This document shows, piece by piece, positions 19,704 to 27,898 of a stretch of 64,000 nt of DNA. Source of the stretch: Rhodobacter flavimaris (GTDB taxonomy: Bacteria; Pseudomonadota; Alphaproteobacteria; Rhodobacterales; Rhodobacteraceae); assembly GCF_021378075.1 (NCBI RefSeq), contig NZ_JAJUOS010000006.1:62001-126000 (forward strand), in the 5' to 3' direction. Each line of letters begins with the position of its first letter. Position 1 is the stretch's first letter. A program made the translations under genes and the position numbers. The notes beneath the pieces were generated by a model, which was given only the letters and a program-made list of their open reading frames with translations, had not been told where the DNA came from and did not search any database.

Positions 19704-20552
19704 ATGAGCCACAAACTGACCGGACGGATCGCATTCCAAGGCGAGCCCGGGGCCTATTCGCATCAGGCCTGCCACGACGCGCGCCCCGAGATGGAGGCCC
19801 TGCCCTGCCGCACCTTTGAGGACGTGATTGAGGCCGTGCGCAAGGGCGATGCCGACCTTGCCATGCTGCCGGTCGAGAACTCGACCTATGGCCGCGTGGC
19901 CGACATCCACCACCTGCTGCCGGAATCGGGCCTGCACATCATCGACGAGGCTTTCGTGCGGGTGCATATCAACCTGCTGGCCGTGAAGGGCACGAAGCTT
20001 GAAGATGTGCGCGCCGCGATGAGCCATACGGTGCTTCTGGGCCAGTGCCGGGGCTTCCTGCAATCGCACGGACTGGAGCGGATCACCGGCGCCGACACTG
20101 CGGGCTCGGCCAAGATCGTCGCAGAGCAGGGCAACCCTTCGGTCGCGGCGCTGGCCTCGGAACTCGCGGGCGAGATCTACGGGCTGGACGTTCTGGCGCG
20201 CCATATCGAGGACAAGCAGGACAACACCACCCGCTTCCTGATCATGTCGCGCGAGCCGAACCTGGCGCGCCGTGGCGACGGGCCGATGATGACCACCTTC
20301 GTCTTCCGCGTGCGCAACATCCCGGCCGCGCTTTACAAGGCAATGGGCGGGTTCGCGACGAATGGCGTGAACATGACCAAGCTGGAAAGCTACATGGTCG
20401 GCGGCAGCTTCACCGCGACGCAATTCTACGCCGATATCGAAGGCCACCCCGACGATCACAACGTGCGCCTCGCGCTTGACGAGCTGCGCTATTTCACCTC
20501 GCAGATGGATCTTCTGGGCGTCTACCCCGCCGACCCGCGCCGTCAGTCCTGA
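19704..20552 (+). CDS. pheA: Prephenate dehydratase
   Basis: Monofunctional prephenate dehydratase of 282 residues, converting prephenate to phenylpyruvate for phenylalanine synthesis. IAFQGEPGAYSHQAC opens the catalytic domain, and the conserved DNTTRFLI motif closes it. A C-terminal ACT domain follows (TTFVFRVRNIPAALYK). The allosteric motifs read PAAL and ESYM, where enterobacterial PheA has GALV and ESRP, so Phe feedback may differ. The ATG at 19704 has GGGGGAG 5 bases upstream. Its last 10 bases overlap the end of the converging SRPBCC gene. Confidence 0.93.
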   Translation: MSHKLTGRIAFQGEPGAYSHQACHDARPEMEALPCRTFEDVIEAVRKGDADLAMLPVENSTYGRVADIHHLLPESGLHIIDEAFVRVHINLLAVKGTKLEDVRAAMSHTVLLGQCRGFLQSHGLERITGADTAGSAKIVAEQGNPSVAALASELAGEIYGLDVLARHIEDKQDNTTRFLIMSREPNLARRGDGPMMTTFVFRVRNIPAALYKAMGGFATNGVNMTKLESYMVGGSFTATQFYADIEGHPDDHNVRLALDELRYFTSQMDLLGVYPADPRRQS

Positions 20553-21004
20553 GGCCCGCGCTCGATTCGGCGCGCGAAGCCGCGCACGCGGTCGGCGAGT
20601 TTCTTTTCAAGGCCCGCGCGCCCCAGGCGGGCCGATTGCACCACCAGCCGCGCGCCAAGCGTGCGCGGCTTGACCTCCAGCCCCACAATCAACCGCGTGC
20701 GCGCACGCGCCAGCGCCATCAGGCGCAGCTCCAGCAGCACCTCGTAACTGCCCGACAGGCCGCGATAGTCAAGCGCCTCGGGCCGGTTGAACCGCTGGAT
20801 ATCGGCCGTCACCTGGCGCGCCTTGCCGCGATAGTCGAAGTCGATCTGCCAGGACATGCCCGCCGCAGGTTCGCTCAGTGCATCGGTGCGCCGCATCGAC
20901 ACGCCCCGGCGCAGCGCCTCACCACGGAAGACCGTGAAATTGGCGAGGTGATCAAAAATATGATCGGGCGTGGCGTTGATATCTTCTCGGGTCGAAAGTC
21001 GCAT
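20543..21004 (-). CDS. SRPBCC-fold protein of unknown ligand
   Basis: Protein of 153 residues that resembles the START/polyketide-cyclase-like superfamily, where a deep cavity binds hydrophobic ligands. The opening LSTREDINATPDHIFDHLANF is the typical first strand and helix; the rest is basic and rich in Arg/Leu. The ATG is at 21004; a TTG two codons upstream is less likely. It lies 24 bases after nudC on the same strand, so the two are probably cotranscribed. No catalytic motif was recognised and the function is not known. Confidence 0.75.
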   Translation of the reverse strand: MRLSTREDINATPDHIFDHLANFTVFRGEALRRGVSMRRTDALSEPAAGMSWQIDFDYRGKARQVTADIQRFNRPEALDYRGLSGSYEVLLELRLMALARARTRLIVGLEVKPRTLGARLVVQSARLGRAGLEKKLADRVRGFARRIERGPQD

Positions 21005-21028
21005 TCTCAAATTCCTCGGGCGGGCCGG

Positions 21029-22060
21029 TCAGAGCCGGTCGGCCAGCCAGTGTCTTAGCAGCCATCCCGCGATGGCGCCCTTGCGCGGCGCCCGGATCTC
21101 GGGGTCCAGCCCGGCGAAAATCGCGGCCAGCCGCTCGCGCGTGATCCAGAGGGCATCCTCGATCTCGATGGGGTCGATGGTGATTGCCTCGCTAACCGCC
21201 TCGGCGCGGCAGCCCAGCATCAGCGAGGTCGGGAAGGGCCAGGGTTGCGAGGCTACAAAGCTGACCGCGCCGACCTGAACGCCGGTTTCCTCGGCCACCT
21301 CGCGGCGCACGGCGGCCTCAAGCGGCTCGCCCGGCTCCATGAAACCCGCAAGGCAGGAATACATCCCCTCGGGCCAGGGATGGCTGCGCCCAAGCAGGAC
21401 CCGGTTGCCGCGCGTCACCAGCATGATCACCACCGGATCGGTGCGCGGGAAATGCTGCGCGCGACAGGTCGCGCAGCGGCGTTGCCAGCCCGCCTGTTCG
21501 GGCTGACTGGCCTCACCGCAGCACGAACAGAACCGGTGCGAGCCATGCCAGGACAGGATCGCCCGCGCGGTGGCGGCCAGTTCGGCCGCGCGCGGGTCAA
21601 GTGCCATCAGCTGCCCACGCAATTCGGCGAAGAACGTGCCCTCGGGCAGTTCAGGGTGGCGCTGTTCGCTGGCGTCGAAAAAGGCGGCCGGGTCGGGCAT
21701 TGGGCCATCGGGCACCCAACCCGAGACATCCTTGGCGAAGATCGCGACGCCCTCGCACAGGCCTAGAAAAATCGGGCCTTCACCGCCTGCCGCCAAGAGC
21801 CGATGCCCCGGCGCGATCGGCGCAAGTCCGCGCCCTGCCGCCGTGGCAGGTGCATGTTCGGCGGCGAACAGCGGACGACCGCGCCAGAACGGCAGGATCA
21901 GCGTGGCCGGGTCCGCAAGCGCCTTCGCCAGAAACGCGGCATCGCCACGCAGATGCGCCGCGCGCTCCAGCCCCGAGCCGGCGAAGGCCAGGCCGTCTCG
22001 CTCAAGCGCCTCGGCCAGGGCAGCCGTAGGCGCGTGGCCCGCTGTCGTGAATGCGCTCAT
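21029..22060 (-). CDS. nudC: NADH pyrophosphatase NudC (Nudix hydrolase)
   Basis: Nudix hydrolase of 343 residues that cleaves NAD(H) to NMN(H) and AMP; NudC proteins also remove NAD caps from RNA. The zinc ribbon has C178, C181, C196 and C199. The Nudix box GX5EX7REUXEEXGU runs from Gly239 (GFMEPGEPLEAAVRREVAEE), and the NudC-specific SQPWPFPTSLM follows. I place the start at MSAFTTAG (22060); an ATG four codons upstream is possible. The reading frame continues far upstream antisense to the next gene, which is not coding. Confidence 0.94.
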   Translation of the reverse strand: MSAFTTAGHAPTAALAEALERDGLAFAGSGLERAAHLRGDAAFLAKALADPATLILPFWRGRPLFAAEHAPATAAGRGLAPIAPGHRLLAAGGEGPIFLGLCEGVAIFAKDVSGWVPDGPMPDPAAFFDASEQRHPELPEGTFFAELRGQLMALDPRAAELAATARAILSWHGSHRFCSCCGEASQPEQAGWQRRCATCRAQHFPRTDPVVIMLVTRGNRVLLGRSHPWPEGMYSCLAGFMEPGEPLEAAVRREVAEETGVQVGAVSFVASQPWPFPTSLMLGCRAEAVSEAITIDPIEIEDALWITRERLAAIFAGLDPEIRAPRKGAIAGWLLRHWLADRL

Positions 22061-22231
22061 GTTTCCACCCATCGCTTGCGGGGGAGTGATCGCATGAACG
22101 CCCCGAATTGGCCAGTAGCGTTGCAGGGATGCCGCGCGGGTGGGTAAACCTTTTGAGACGCCTGTGCTTTTGGTTGGCATCAAGATCACTCCACCATAGG
22201 TTGCAAATTGGAAATGGAAGGTGAGGTAGGA

Positions 22232-24112
22232 ATGACTGCAGGTTCCGCGCTTAGCCCCCCGACCAAGGGGCCACGGATCGCGCTGCGCCTGCTCGAGACG
22301 ACGGACCTGCACGGCCATATCCACGGCTATGACTATTACACCGACCGGCCGAGCGACGCGGTGGGCCTTGCGCGGCTGACCAGCCAGATCGACGCCGCGC
22401 GCGCCGAGGCCGCCAATTGCCTGCTCTTCGACAATGGCGATTTCCTGCAAGGCACCGCGCTGACCGAATACTGGGGGCGCGAGCGGGGCCTGTCCGAAGG
22501 CGAAACGCATCCGATGATCGCCGCGATGAATGCCGTGGGCTATGACGCGGGCACGCCAGGCAATCACGAGTTCAACTACGGCCTCGATTTCATGATGCGC
22601 GCGCTGGCCGGGGCGGATTTCCCGATGGTCTGCGCCAATGCGATCACCGAACTGGGCGCCGAGCCGCCGCGCGACCGCACCCTGCTGCCGCCCTGGGTCA
22701 TCCTGACACGCCCGATGCGCGATACTGCTGGCACCGAACACACGCTGCGCATCGGCATTATCGGCCTTTTGCCGCCGCAAATTACCGCTTGGGATCGCCA
22801 GCACCTTGAAGGCCGCCTGACGACGCGCGGCATCGTCGAGGCGGCGCGCGCCCATGTGCCCGCCCTGCGCGCTGCCGGGGCGGATCTCGTGGTCGCGCTC
22901 GCACATACCGGGATATCGCCCTGCGAGGAGGATACCGAACACGCCGCCCTTGCACTGGCTCGGGTGCCGGGGATCGACGTGCTGCTCTGCGGCCACAGCC
23001 ACCTGTGCTTCCCCGGCCCAGAAACCCATGCAGCCCCCGGCATCGACCCCGCGCGCGGCACGCTTCATGGCAAGCCCGCGATGCTTGCGGGGCGGTGGGG
23101 CTCGCATCTGGGCGTGATGGACCTGCAATTGCAGCAAACCCCCGATGGCTGGCACATCGCCGATTTCACGACCGAGCTACGGCCGATCCACCCGGCGGCG
23201 GGACCCCCCCGCCCGCCCGAGGCGCCGCGCATTATCGCCACCAATACCGCCGCCCATGCCGAGACACTGGCTTTCGCGCGCCGCCCGGTTGGCCACTCTG
23301 CGGTGGCGTTGCACAGCTATTTTGCCCCGGTGGCGCCGGACCGCGCGCTGACACTGGTCGCCCAAGCGCAACGCAACCATGTCCGGCGCTGTATGGGTGG
23401 CGATCTGCCCATCCTGTCGGCCGTTTCGCCCTTCAAGTGTGGCGGGCGCAGTGGGCCCGAGCACTTCCTCGATATCCCGCCGGGACCGCTGACCACGCGC
23501 CATATCGTCGATCTCTACCTCTTTCCGAACACCGTCAGCGCGATCGAGGTTACCGGCGCCGATCTGGCCGATTGGCTCGAGCGCGCGGCGGGGCTGTTCT
23601 GCCGCCTCAGCCCGGGCCTTCAGGACCAGCCTTTGCTGAACCCCGATTTCCCCTGCTACAATTTCGATGTGATCCTGGGCCTGACCTACCAGATCGACCT
23701 GTCGCAACCCGCGCGCTATGCGCTTGACGGTCGGCTGGCCAACGCCGACGTGCGGCGCATCGGGGAGATCTGTCATGCGGGCAAGCCCGTCGCGCCCGAC
23801 GACCGCTTCATCCTGGCCACGAACAACTATCGCAGCTCGGGCGCCGGAGGATTTGTTGCGGAGGGCAGCCGCGCGCTCGACCTTGGCCCGCCCATGGCCG
23901 CGCAGGACGCGCTCATGGATGCGGTGCGGAGCACCACATCCATCGCCCCCGACCCCGAGCCGATCTGGCGCTTCGCCCCGCTGCCCGGCACCCCTGCGAT
24001 CTATCGCACATCGCCCCGCGCGGCGCGCTTTCTACCCCTTTCGCCCGGCCCCCGGATGGAGCCGCTCGGACTGGCAGAGGACGGATTCCTTGAGATTCGC
24101 CTGCATTTTTAG
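22232..24112 (+). CDS. 5'-nucleotidase / 2',3'-cyclic phosphodiesterase family protein (CpdB/UshA-like)
   Basis: Two-domain calcineurin-like phosphoesterase of 626 residues. The metallophosphatase domain has TTDLHGHIHG (Asp25, His27), LLFDNGDFLQG, GNHEFNYG and LLCGHSHL; the C-terminal nucleotidase domain begins around VGHSAVALHSYFAPV and includes NNYRSSGAGGF, typical of CpdB. Such enzymes release nucleosides from nucleotides and 2',3'-cyclic nucleotides, usually in the periplasm. No signal peptide is visible at this start or in the 17 open codons upstream of the possible TTG at 22208. The ATG has GAGG and AGG nearby. Divergent from nudC. Family certain, location doubtful. Confidence 0.88.
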   Translation: MTAGSALSPPTKGPRIALRLLETTDLHGHIHGYDYYTDRPSDAVGLARLTSQIDAARAEAANCLLFDNGDFLQGTALTEYWGRERGLSEGETHPMIAAMNAVGYDAGTPGNHEFNYGLDFMMRALAGADFPMVCANAITELGAEPPRDRTLLPPWVILTRPMRDTAGTEHTLRIGIIGLLPPQITAWDRQHLEGRLTTRGIVEAARAHVPALRAAGADLVVALAHTGISPCEEDTEHAALALARVPGIDVLLCGHSHLCFPGPETHAAPGIDPARGTLHGKPAMLAGRWGSHLGVMDLQLQQTPDGWHIADFTTELRPIHPAAGPPRPPEAPRIIATNTAAHAETLAFARRPVGHSAVALHSYFAPVAPDRALTLVAQAQRNHVRRCMGGDLPILSAVSPFKCGGRSGPEHFLDIPPGPLTTRHIVDLYLFPNTVSAIEVTGADLADWLERAAGLFCRLSPGLQDQPLLNPDFPCYNFDVILGLTYQIDLSQPARYALDGRLANADVRRIGEICHAGKPVAPDDRFILATNNYRSSGAGGFVAEGSRALDLGPPMAAQDALMDAVRSTTSIAPDPEPIWRFAPLPGTPAIYRTSPRAARFLPLSPGPRMEPLGLAEDGFLEIRLHF

Positions 24113-24150
24113 GCATTCGCAACTGGCACAGGCGCCCACACTTAACCGAA

Positions 24151-24210
24151 CGATCAAATATTGGGCATTCAGCGCGCACCCGATTACCTATTGGGCGATC
24201 ATGTGCACAC
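24151..24210 (+). repeat. Tandem 30-base imperfect direct repeat upstream of the NMT1-type ABC operon
   Basis: CGATCAAATATTGGGC (24151-24166) recurs as CGATTACCTATTGGGC (24181-24196), 13 of 16 bases identical and exactly 30 bases apart, near three helical turns. It sits 97-142 bases before the binding-protein gene and could be a pair of operators. Nothing else recognisable lies in this 180-base gap; no TPP riboswitch motif was found. Confidence 0.5.
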
Positions 24211-24292
24211 CCATCCACGCGCCCCTCTCACAGCTTTCAATCCGCATCTGCCGCACCTCAGGATCGTCCCGAACCAACAACGGGAGTCACTG

Positions 24293-25306
24293 ATGTTCCA
24301 CCGCACGCTGAGCGCGCTGGCCGCCGCAGCCCTGATCGGCGCCACCGCACCCGCCATCGCCGAGACCGCCATTCCCTTCACCCTCGACTGGAAATTCGAG
24401 GGCCCCGCCGCGCCCTATTTCGTGGCGCTCGACAAGGGCTATTACGCCGAAGAGGGCCTCGCGGTAGAAATCTCGGAAGGGGCCGGCTCGCTTGACGCGA
24501 TTCCGAAGGTTGCCACCGGCGCCTTCCCGATCGGCTTCACCGACATCAACAGCCTGATGAAGTTCATCGACCAGAACCCCGGCGCCCCGGTGACGGCGGT
24601 GATGATGGTCTATGACAAGCCGCCCTTCGCCGTGGTTGGCCGCAAGTCGCTTGGCGTCGAAGCGCCGAAGGATCTGGAGGGCAAGGTGCTTGGCGCGCCG
24701 CCGCCGGACGGGGCCTGGGCGCAATTCCCGATCTTCGCTGCCGAGCAGGGCCTCGACACCGCCAAGATCACCGTCGAGCCTGTCGGCTTCCCGGTGCGCG
24801 AACCGATGCTGGCCGAGGGCAAGGTTGCCGCGATCACCGGCTTCTCGTTCACCTCGACGCTGAACGCCGAACGCCTCGGCGTGCCGGCCGATGATATCTC
24901 GGTCCTGCTGATGGCCGACTATGGCGTGGCGCTCTACGGCAACGCGATCATCGTCAACACCGACTTCGCCAAGGCCAACCCCGAGGCCGTGACCGGCTTT
25001 ATCCGCGCCACCGCCAAGGGCTGGAAAGACGCCATCGCCGAGCCCGCCGCCGCGGTCGAAGCGCTGATCAAACGCAACCCCGCCGCCAACCCCGAGACGG
25101 AGACCCGTCGCCTGCAACTGGCCATCGACGGCAACGTGCTGACCGATTTCGTCAAGGAGCATGGCATCGGCTCGGTCGACGCAGAGCGCTTCGCCAAGGC
25201 GATCGAGCAGACCAAGTCGGTCTATGAATTCAAGGCCGAGCCCGATGCGGCGCTTTATTACGACCCGGCCTACCTGCCCACCGATGGCAGCCTGATGCTC
25301 CAATAA
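24293..25306 (+). CDS. ABC transporter substrate-binding protein, NMT1/THI5-like
   Basis: Periplasmic binding protein of 337 residues. The signal peptide ends at AIA-ET (after residue 23). The mature N-terminus IPFTLDWKFEGPAAPYFVALDKGYY is the signature of the NMT1/THI5/SsuA group, whose members bind pyrimidine thiamine precursors, taurine, sulfonates, nitrate or related small molecules. The ATG has CGGGAG 6 bases upstream. It leads an operon with an ATPase and a permease. The ligand cannot be read from the sequence; no thiamine or sulfonate gene is next to it. Confidence 0.87.
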   Translation: MFHRTLSALAAAALIGATAPAIAETAIPFTLDWKFEGPAAPYFVALDKGYYAEEGLAVEISEGAGSLDAIPKVATGAFPIGFTDINSLMKFIDQNPGAPVTAVMMVYDKPPFAVVGRKSLGVEAPKDLEGKVLGAPPPDGAWAQFPIFAAEQGLDTAKITVEPVGFPVREPMLAEGKVAAITGFSFTSTLNAERLGVPADDISVLLMADYGVALYGNAIIVNTDFAKANPEAVTGFIRATAKGWKDAIAEPAAAVEALIKRNPAANPETETRRLQLAIDGNVLTDFVKEHGIGSVDAERFAKAIEQTKSVYEFKAEPDAALYYDPAYLPTDGSLMLQ

Positions 25307-25314
25307 ATCGGATC

Positions 25315-25340
25315 GGGGGGCGCACGGCGCCCCCCTCTTT
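25315..25340 (+). terminator. Intercistronic hairpin after the binding-protein gene
   Basis: GGGGGGCGC, loop ACG, GCGCCCCCC: a perfect 9-base stem followed by TCTTTCT, 9 bases after the stop and 16 bases before the ATPase start. Such hairpins act as partial terminators or message stabilisers that keep binding protein in excess over the membrane components. Confidence 0.75.
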
Positions 25341-25355
25341 CTAGGCAGGGGCCTC

Positions 25356-26144
25356 ATGACGAAATTCATCGACATCAGTGGCGTGCATCACGCCTACAAG
25401 ACCAAGCACGGGCCATTGCCCGTTCTCGACGGGCTCGACGTGGGCGTGCCCAAGGGCGAGTTCTGCGCCGTCGTCGGCCCCTCGGGCTGCGGGAAATCCA
25501 CGCTGACGCGCCTGATCTCGGGGCTGATGCGGCCTGACAGCGGCGTGGTGATAGTGGACGGGCAAGAGGTGACCAGCCCGCGCAAAACGGTGGGCATGGC
25601 CTTCCAGAACCCTGTGATGCTGGAATGGCGCACGATATTGCAAAACGTGATGCTGCCGCTGGAGATCGTGGCCCCCGGCATGAAGCGCGACGCGGCCGAG
25701 GCCCGCGCGATGCATCTGCTGGAGATGGTCGGGCTGAAGGGGTTCGAGAACAAGAAGCCCTCGGAACTGTCGGGGGGGATGCGTCAGCGCGCCTCGCTGT
25801 GCCGCGCCATCGTCCACAAGCCCGATGTGCTGATCATGGACGAGCCGTTCGGCGCGCTCGACAACTTCACCCGCGAGGATCTTTGGCAAACCATGCGCGA
25901 TCTGCGCGCGGCCGAGCCCTTCACCTGCGTGCTGATCACCCATGACCTGCGCGAAAGCGTCTTTCTGGGCGATCAGGTCATCGTGCTCTCGGGTCGTCCG
26001 GCGCGGACGCAATTCGTGCTAGACGTCGACCTGCCCGCCGACCGCACGATCGACATTCTTTACGAACCCAGGGCCGTGGACATGCTGCATATCCTGCGCG
26101 ACCAGATCCGCATCGCCCAGGGCCGCGACGGCGAGGTGCATTGA
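25356..26144 (+). CDS. ABC transporter ATP-binding protein (NitT/TauT type)
   Basis: Cytoplasmic ATPase of 262 residues. Walker A GPSGCGKSTLTRL, signature LSGGMRQRASLCRA, Walker B VLIMDEPFGALD and the switch His in LITHDLRE are all present. It groups with SsuB/TauB/ThiZ-like ATPases. The ATG at 25356 lies 15 bases after the intercistronic hairpin, and the stop overlaps the permease ATG by one base (TGATG). Confidence 0.9.
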   Translation: MTKFIDISGVHHAYKTKHGPLPVLDGLDVGVPKGEFCAVVGPSGCGKSTLTRLISGLMRPDSGVVIVDGQEVTSPRKTVGMAFQNPVMLEWRTILQNVMLPLEIVAPGMKRDAAEARAMHLLEMVGLKGFENKKPSELSGGMRQRASLCRAIVHKPDVLIMDEPFGALDNFTREDLWQTMRDLRAAEPFTCVLITHDLRESVFLGDQVIVLSGRPARTQFVLDVDLPADRTIDILYEPRAVDMLHILRDQIRIAQGRDGEVH

Positions 26145-26908
26145 TGGAGAACGCTCAAAAGATCGTCGTGCCCCTTCTGGCTATCCTCGCCTTCCTGGGG
26201 CTTTGGGAATTTATCGTCTGGGTCAATGGCTGGCCCAATTATGTGATGGCTTCGCCCTCGGACTTGCCCGCTGCCTATGCGCGGTTCTGGAACCTGTTTC
26301 TGGTGATGGGCTGGCAGACGCTGTGGCGCACCGTGCTGGGACTGCTGATCGCGGTTCTGTTCGGCACGATGCTGGGCATGGTCATGGGCTTTTCCAAGCT
26401 TGCCCGCGATGCGCTTTATCCGTTGCTGGTGGGCTTCAACGCGATCCCCAAGGCGACACTGGTGCCGGTCATCGCGCTTCTGTTCATCGGGCAGCACGAT
26501 TTCAACACGGTGCTGATGGCCTTCCTGATCAGCTTTTTCCCGATTGCTGTTTCGGTCGGTATCGGCCTGAGCACGCTGGAACCGGAGTATCGTGACATCC
26601 TGCGCGCGCTTGGCGCCTCGCGCTTCACGATTTTCCGCAAGATCGCCCTGCCCAAGACCCTGCCCGAATTCTTCGGCGCGCTGAAGGTGGCGGTGACGCT
26701 GGCCTTCATCGGCACCAACCTAGTCGAGATCGTCAGCCCGCATGGGCGTGGTCTTGGTGCCCTGTTCAAATCGGGCGAGACGAATGGCGACTACCCGCTG
26801 ATGTTCGCGGTTTTGATCGCGCTCGCCTTCCTGGGCATCGTTCTCTACTACGCGGTTGTCGCGCTGGAGAAGATCTTTGCCGGATGGGCCGAACGCCCCG
26901 CAAGCTGA
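26144..26908 (+). CDS. ABC transporter permease (NitT/TauT type)
   Basis: Inner-membrane permease of 254 residues with about six helices. The coupling motif EYRDILRALGASRFTIFRKIALPKTLPEFF is the conserved EAA loop of SsuC/TauC-like permeases. I start at the ATG at 26144, inside the ATPase stop; the in-frame TTG one codon earlier is less likely. Third gene of the operon. Confidence 0.9.
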   Translation: MENAQKIVVPLLAILAFLGLWEFIVWVNGWPNYVMASPSDLPAAYARFWNLFLVMGWQTLWRTVLGLLIAVLFGTMLGMVMGFSKLARDALYPLLVGFNAIPKATLVPVIALLFIGQHDFNTVLMAFLISFFPIAVSVGIGLSTLEPEYRDILRALGASRFTIFRKIALPKTLPEFFGALKVAVTLAFIGTNLVEIVSPHGRGLGALFKSGETNGDYPLMFAVLIALAFLGIVLYYAVVALEKIFAGWAERPAS

Positions 26909-26914
26909 GAGCGG

Positions 26915-26953
26915 CCGGGGGTTTCACACCCCCGGACCCCCGTGGGATATTTT
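26915..26953 (+). terminator. Terminator after the NMT1-type ABC operon
   Basis: CCGGGGGT, loop TTCAC, ACCCCCGG, then a GGATATTTTC tract. Hairpin plus (G)GTATTTT is a recurrent gene-end element in Rhodobacteraceae. It lies between converging genes and precedes the map stop by 20 bases. Confidence 0.78.
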
Positions 26954-26973
26954 CACCACATTGAAGGGGCGGA

Positions 26974-27783
26974 TCAACCCCAGGTCGGGTGGAAGCGGTT
27001 TGCGGGCGAGAGGGTGAAGATCTCGTAGCCGTCTGCCGTGACGCCGACCGAGTGTTCGAATTGCGCGCTGAGCGACTTGTCGCGGGTCACCGCGGTCCAG
27101 TCGTCAGCAAGCACCTTCGTCTCGGGGCGGCCGAGGTTCACCATCGGTTCGATGGTGAAGAACATGCCTTCCTCAAGCATCGGGCCCGAGCCCTTGCGGC
27201 CGTAATGCAGCACGTTCGGCGGTGCGTGGAAGACGCGGCCAAGGCCGTGGCCGCAGAAATCGCGCACAACGCTCATGCGGTGGCCCTCGACATATTGCTG
27301 GATGGCAAAGCCGATGTCTCCGAAGGTATTGCCGGGGCGGACCTGCTCGATCCCGATCATCAGCGCGTCATGGGTGACCTGGATCAGGCGCTCGGCCTTG
27401 CGGCTGAGGTTGCCCGCCACATACATGCGCGAGGTATCGCCGTACCAGCCATCGAGGATCACGGTCACGTCGATATTCAGGATGTCGCCGTCCTTGAGCA
27501 CCTTGTCGCCGGGAATGCCGTGGCAGACCACATGGTTGACCGAGATGCAGGAGGCATGTTTGTAGCCGCGATAGCCGATGGTGGCCGAGGTGGCGCCGAG
27601 TTCGGTAACGCGGTTGCGGATGAAGTCGTCGAGCGTGCCGGTGGTGACGCCCGGTTCGACCAGGGCGGCGACCTCGTCAAGGATACGCGCGGCGCAAAGG
27701 CCGGCGGCCTGCATCCCGTCGAAATCGGCTGCTTCATAGATGCGGATGCCGTCCTTGGTCACCCGGCCGCGGGCTTCTTCCAC
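26974..27783 (-). CDS. map: Methionine aminopeptidase type I
   Basis: Dinuclear metallopeptidase of 269 residues that removes the initiator Met from nascent proteins. The five metal ligands are Asp105, Asp116, His179, Glu212 and Glu243, each offset by 8 from the E. coli enzyme, and His88 is the substrate-side His. The start is the GTG at 27783, with AGGAG 8 bases upstream; the frame continues for 26 codons without similarity. Transcribed divergently from the cinA-like gene, 115 bases away. Confidence 0.95.
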   Translation of the reverse strand: MEEARGRVTKDGIRIYEAADFDGMQAAGLCAARILDEVAALVEPGVTTGTLDDFIRNRVTELGATSATIGYRGYKHASCISVNHVVCHGIPGDKVLKDGDILNIDVTVILDGWYGDTSRMYVAGNLSRKAERLIQVTHDALMIGIEQVRPGNTFGDIGFAIQQYVEGHRMSVVRDFCGHGLGRVFHAPPNVLHYGRKGSGPMLEEGMFFTIEPMVNLGRPETKVLADDWTAVTRDKSLSAQFEHSVGVTADGYEIFTLSPANRFHPTWG

Positions 27784-27898
27784 TGTTATTCTCCTGCTTG
27801 GCTTGGGCCCTAGATAGTCATTTCTGCGCGCCTTGGCCAGAGCCGGGCTTTCGCGCCGCAAAGGCGGGGCTTATACATTGGGCCAAAGGAGGCCCGCG

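Noticed and set aside
24113..24292. TPP riboswitch before the NMT1/THI5-like operon
   Set aside because: Neither the CUGAGA nor the ACCUGAUC-type conserved segment is present, so thiamine control is not supported.
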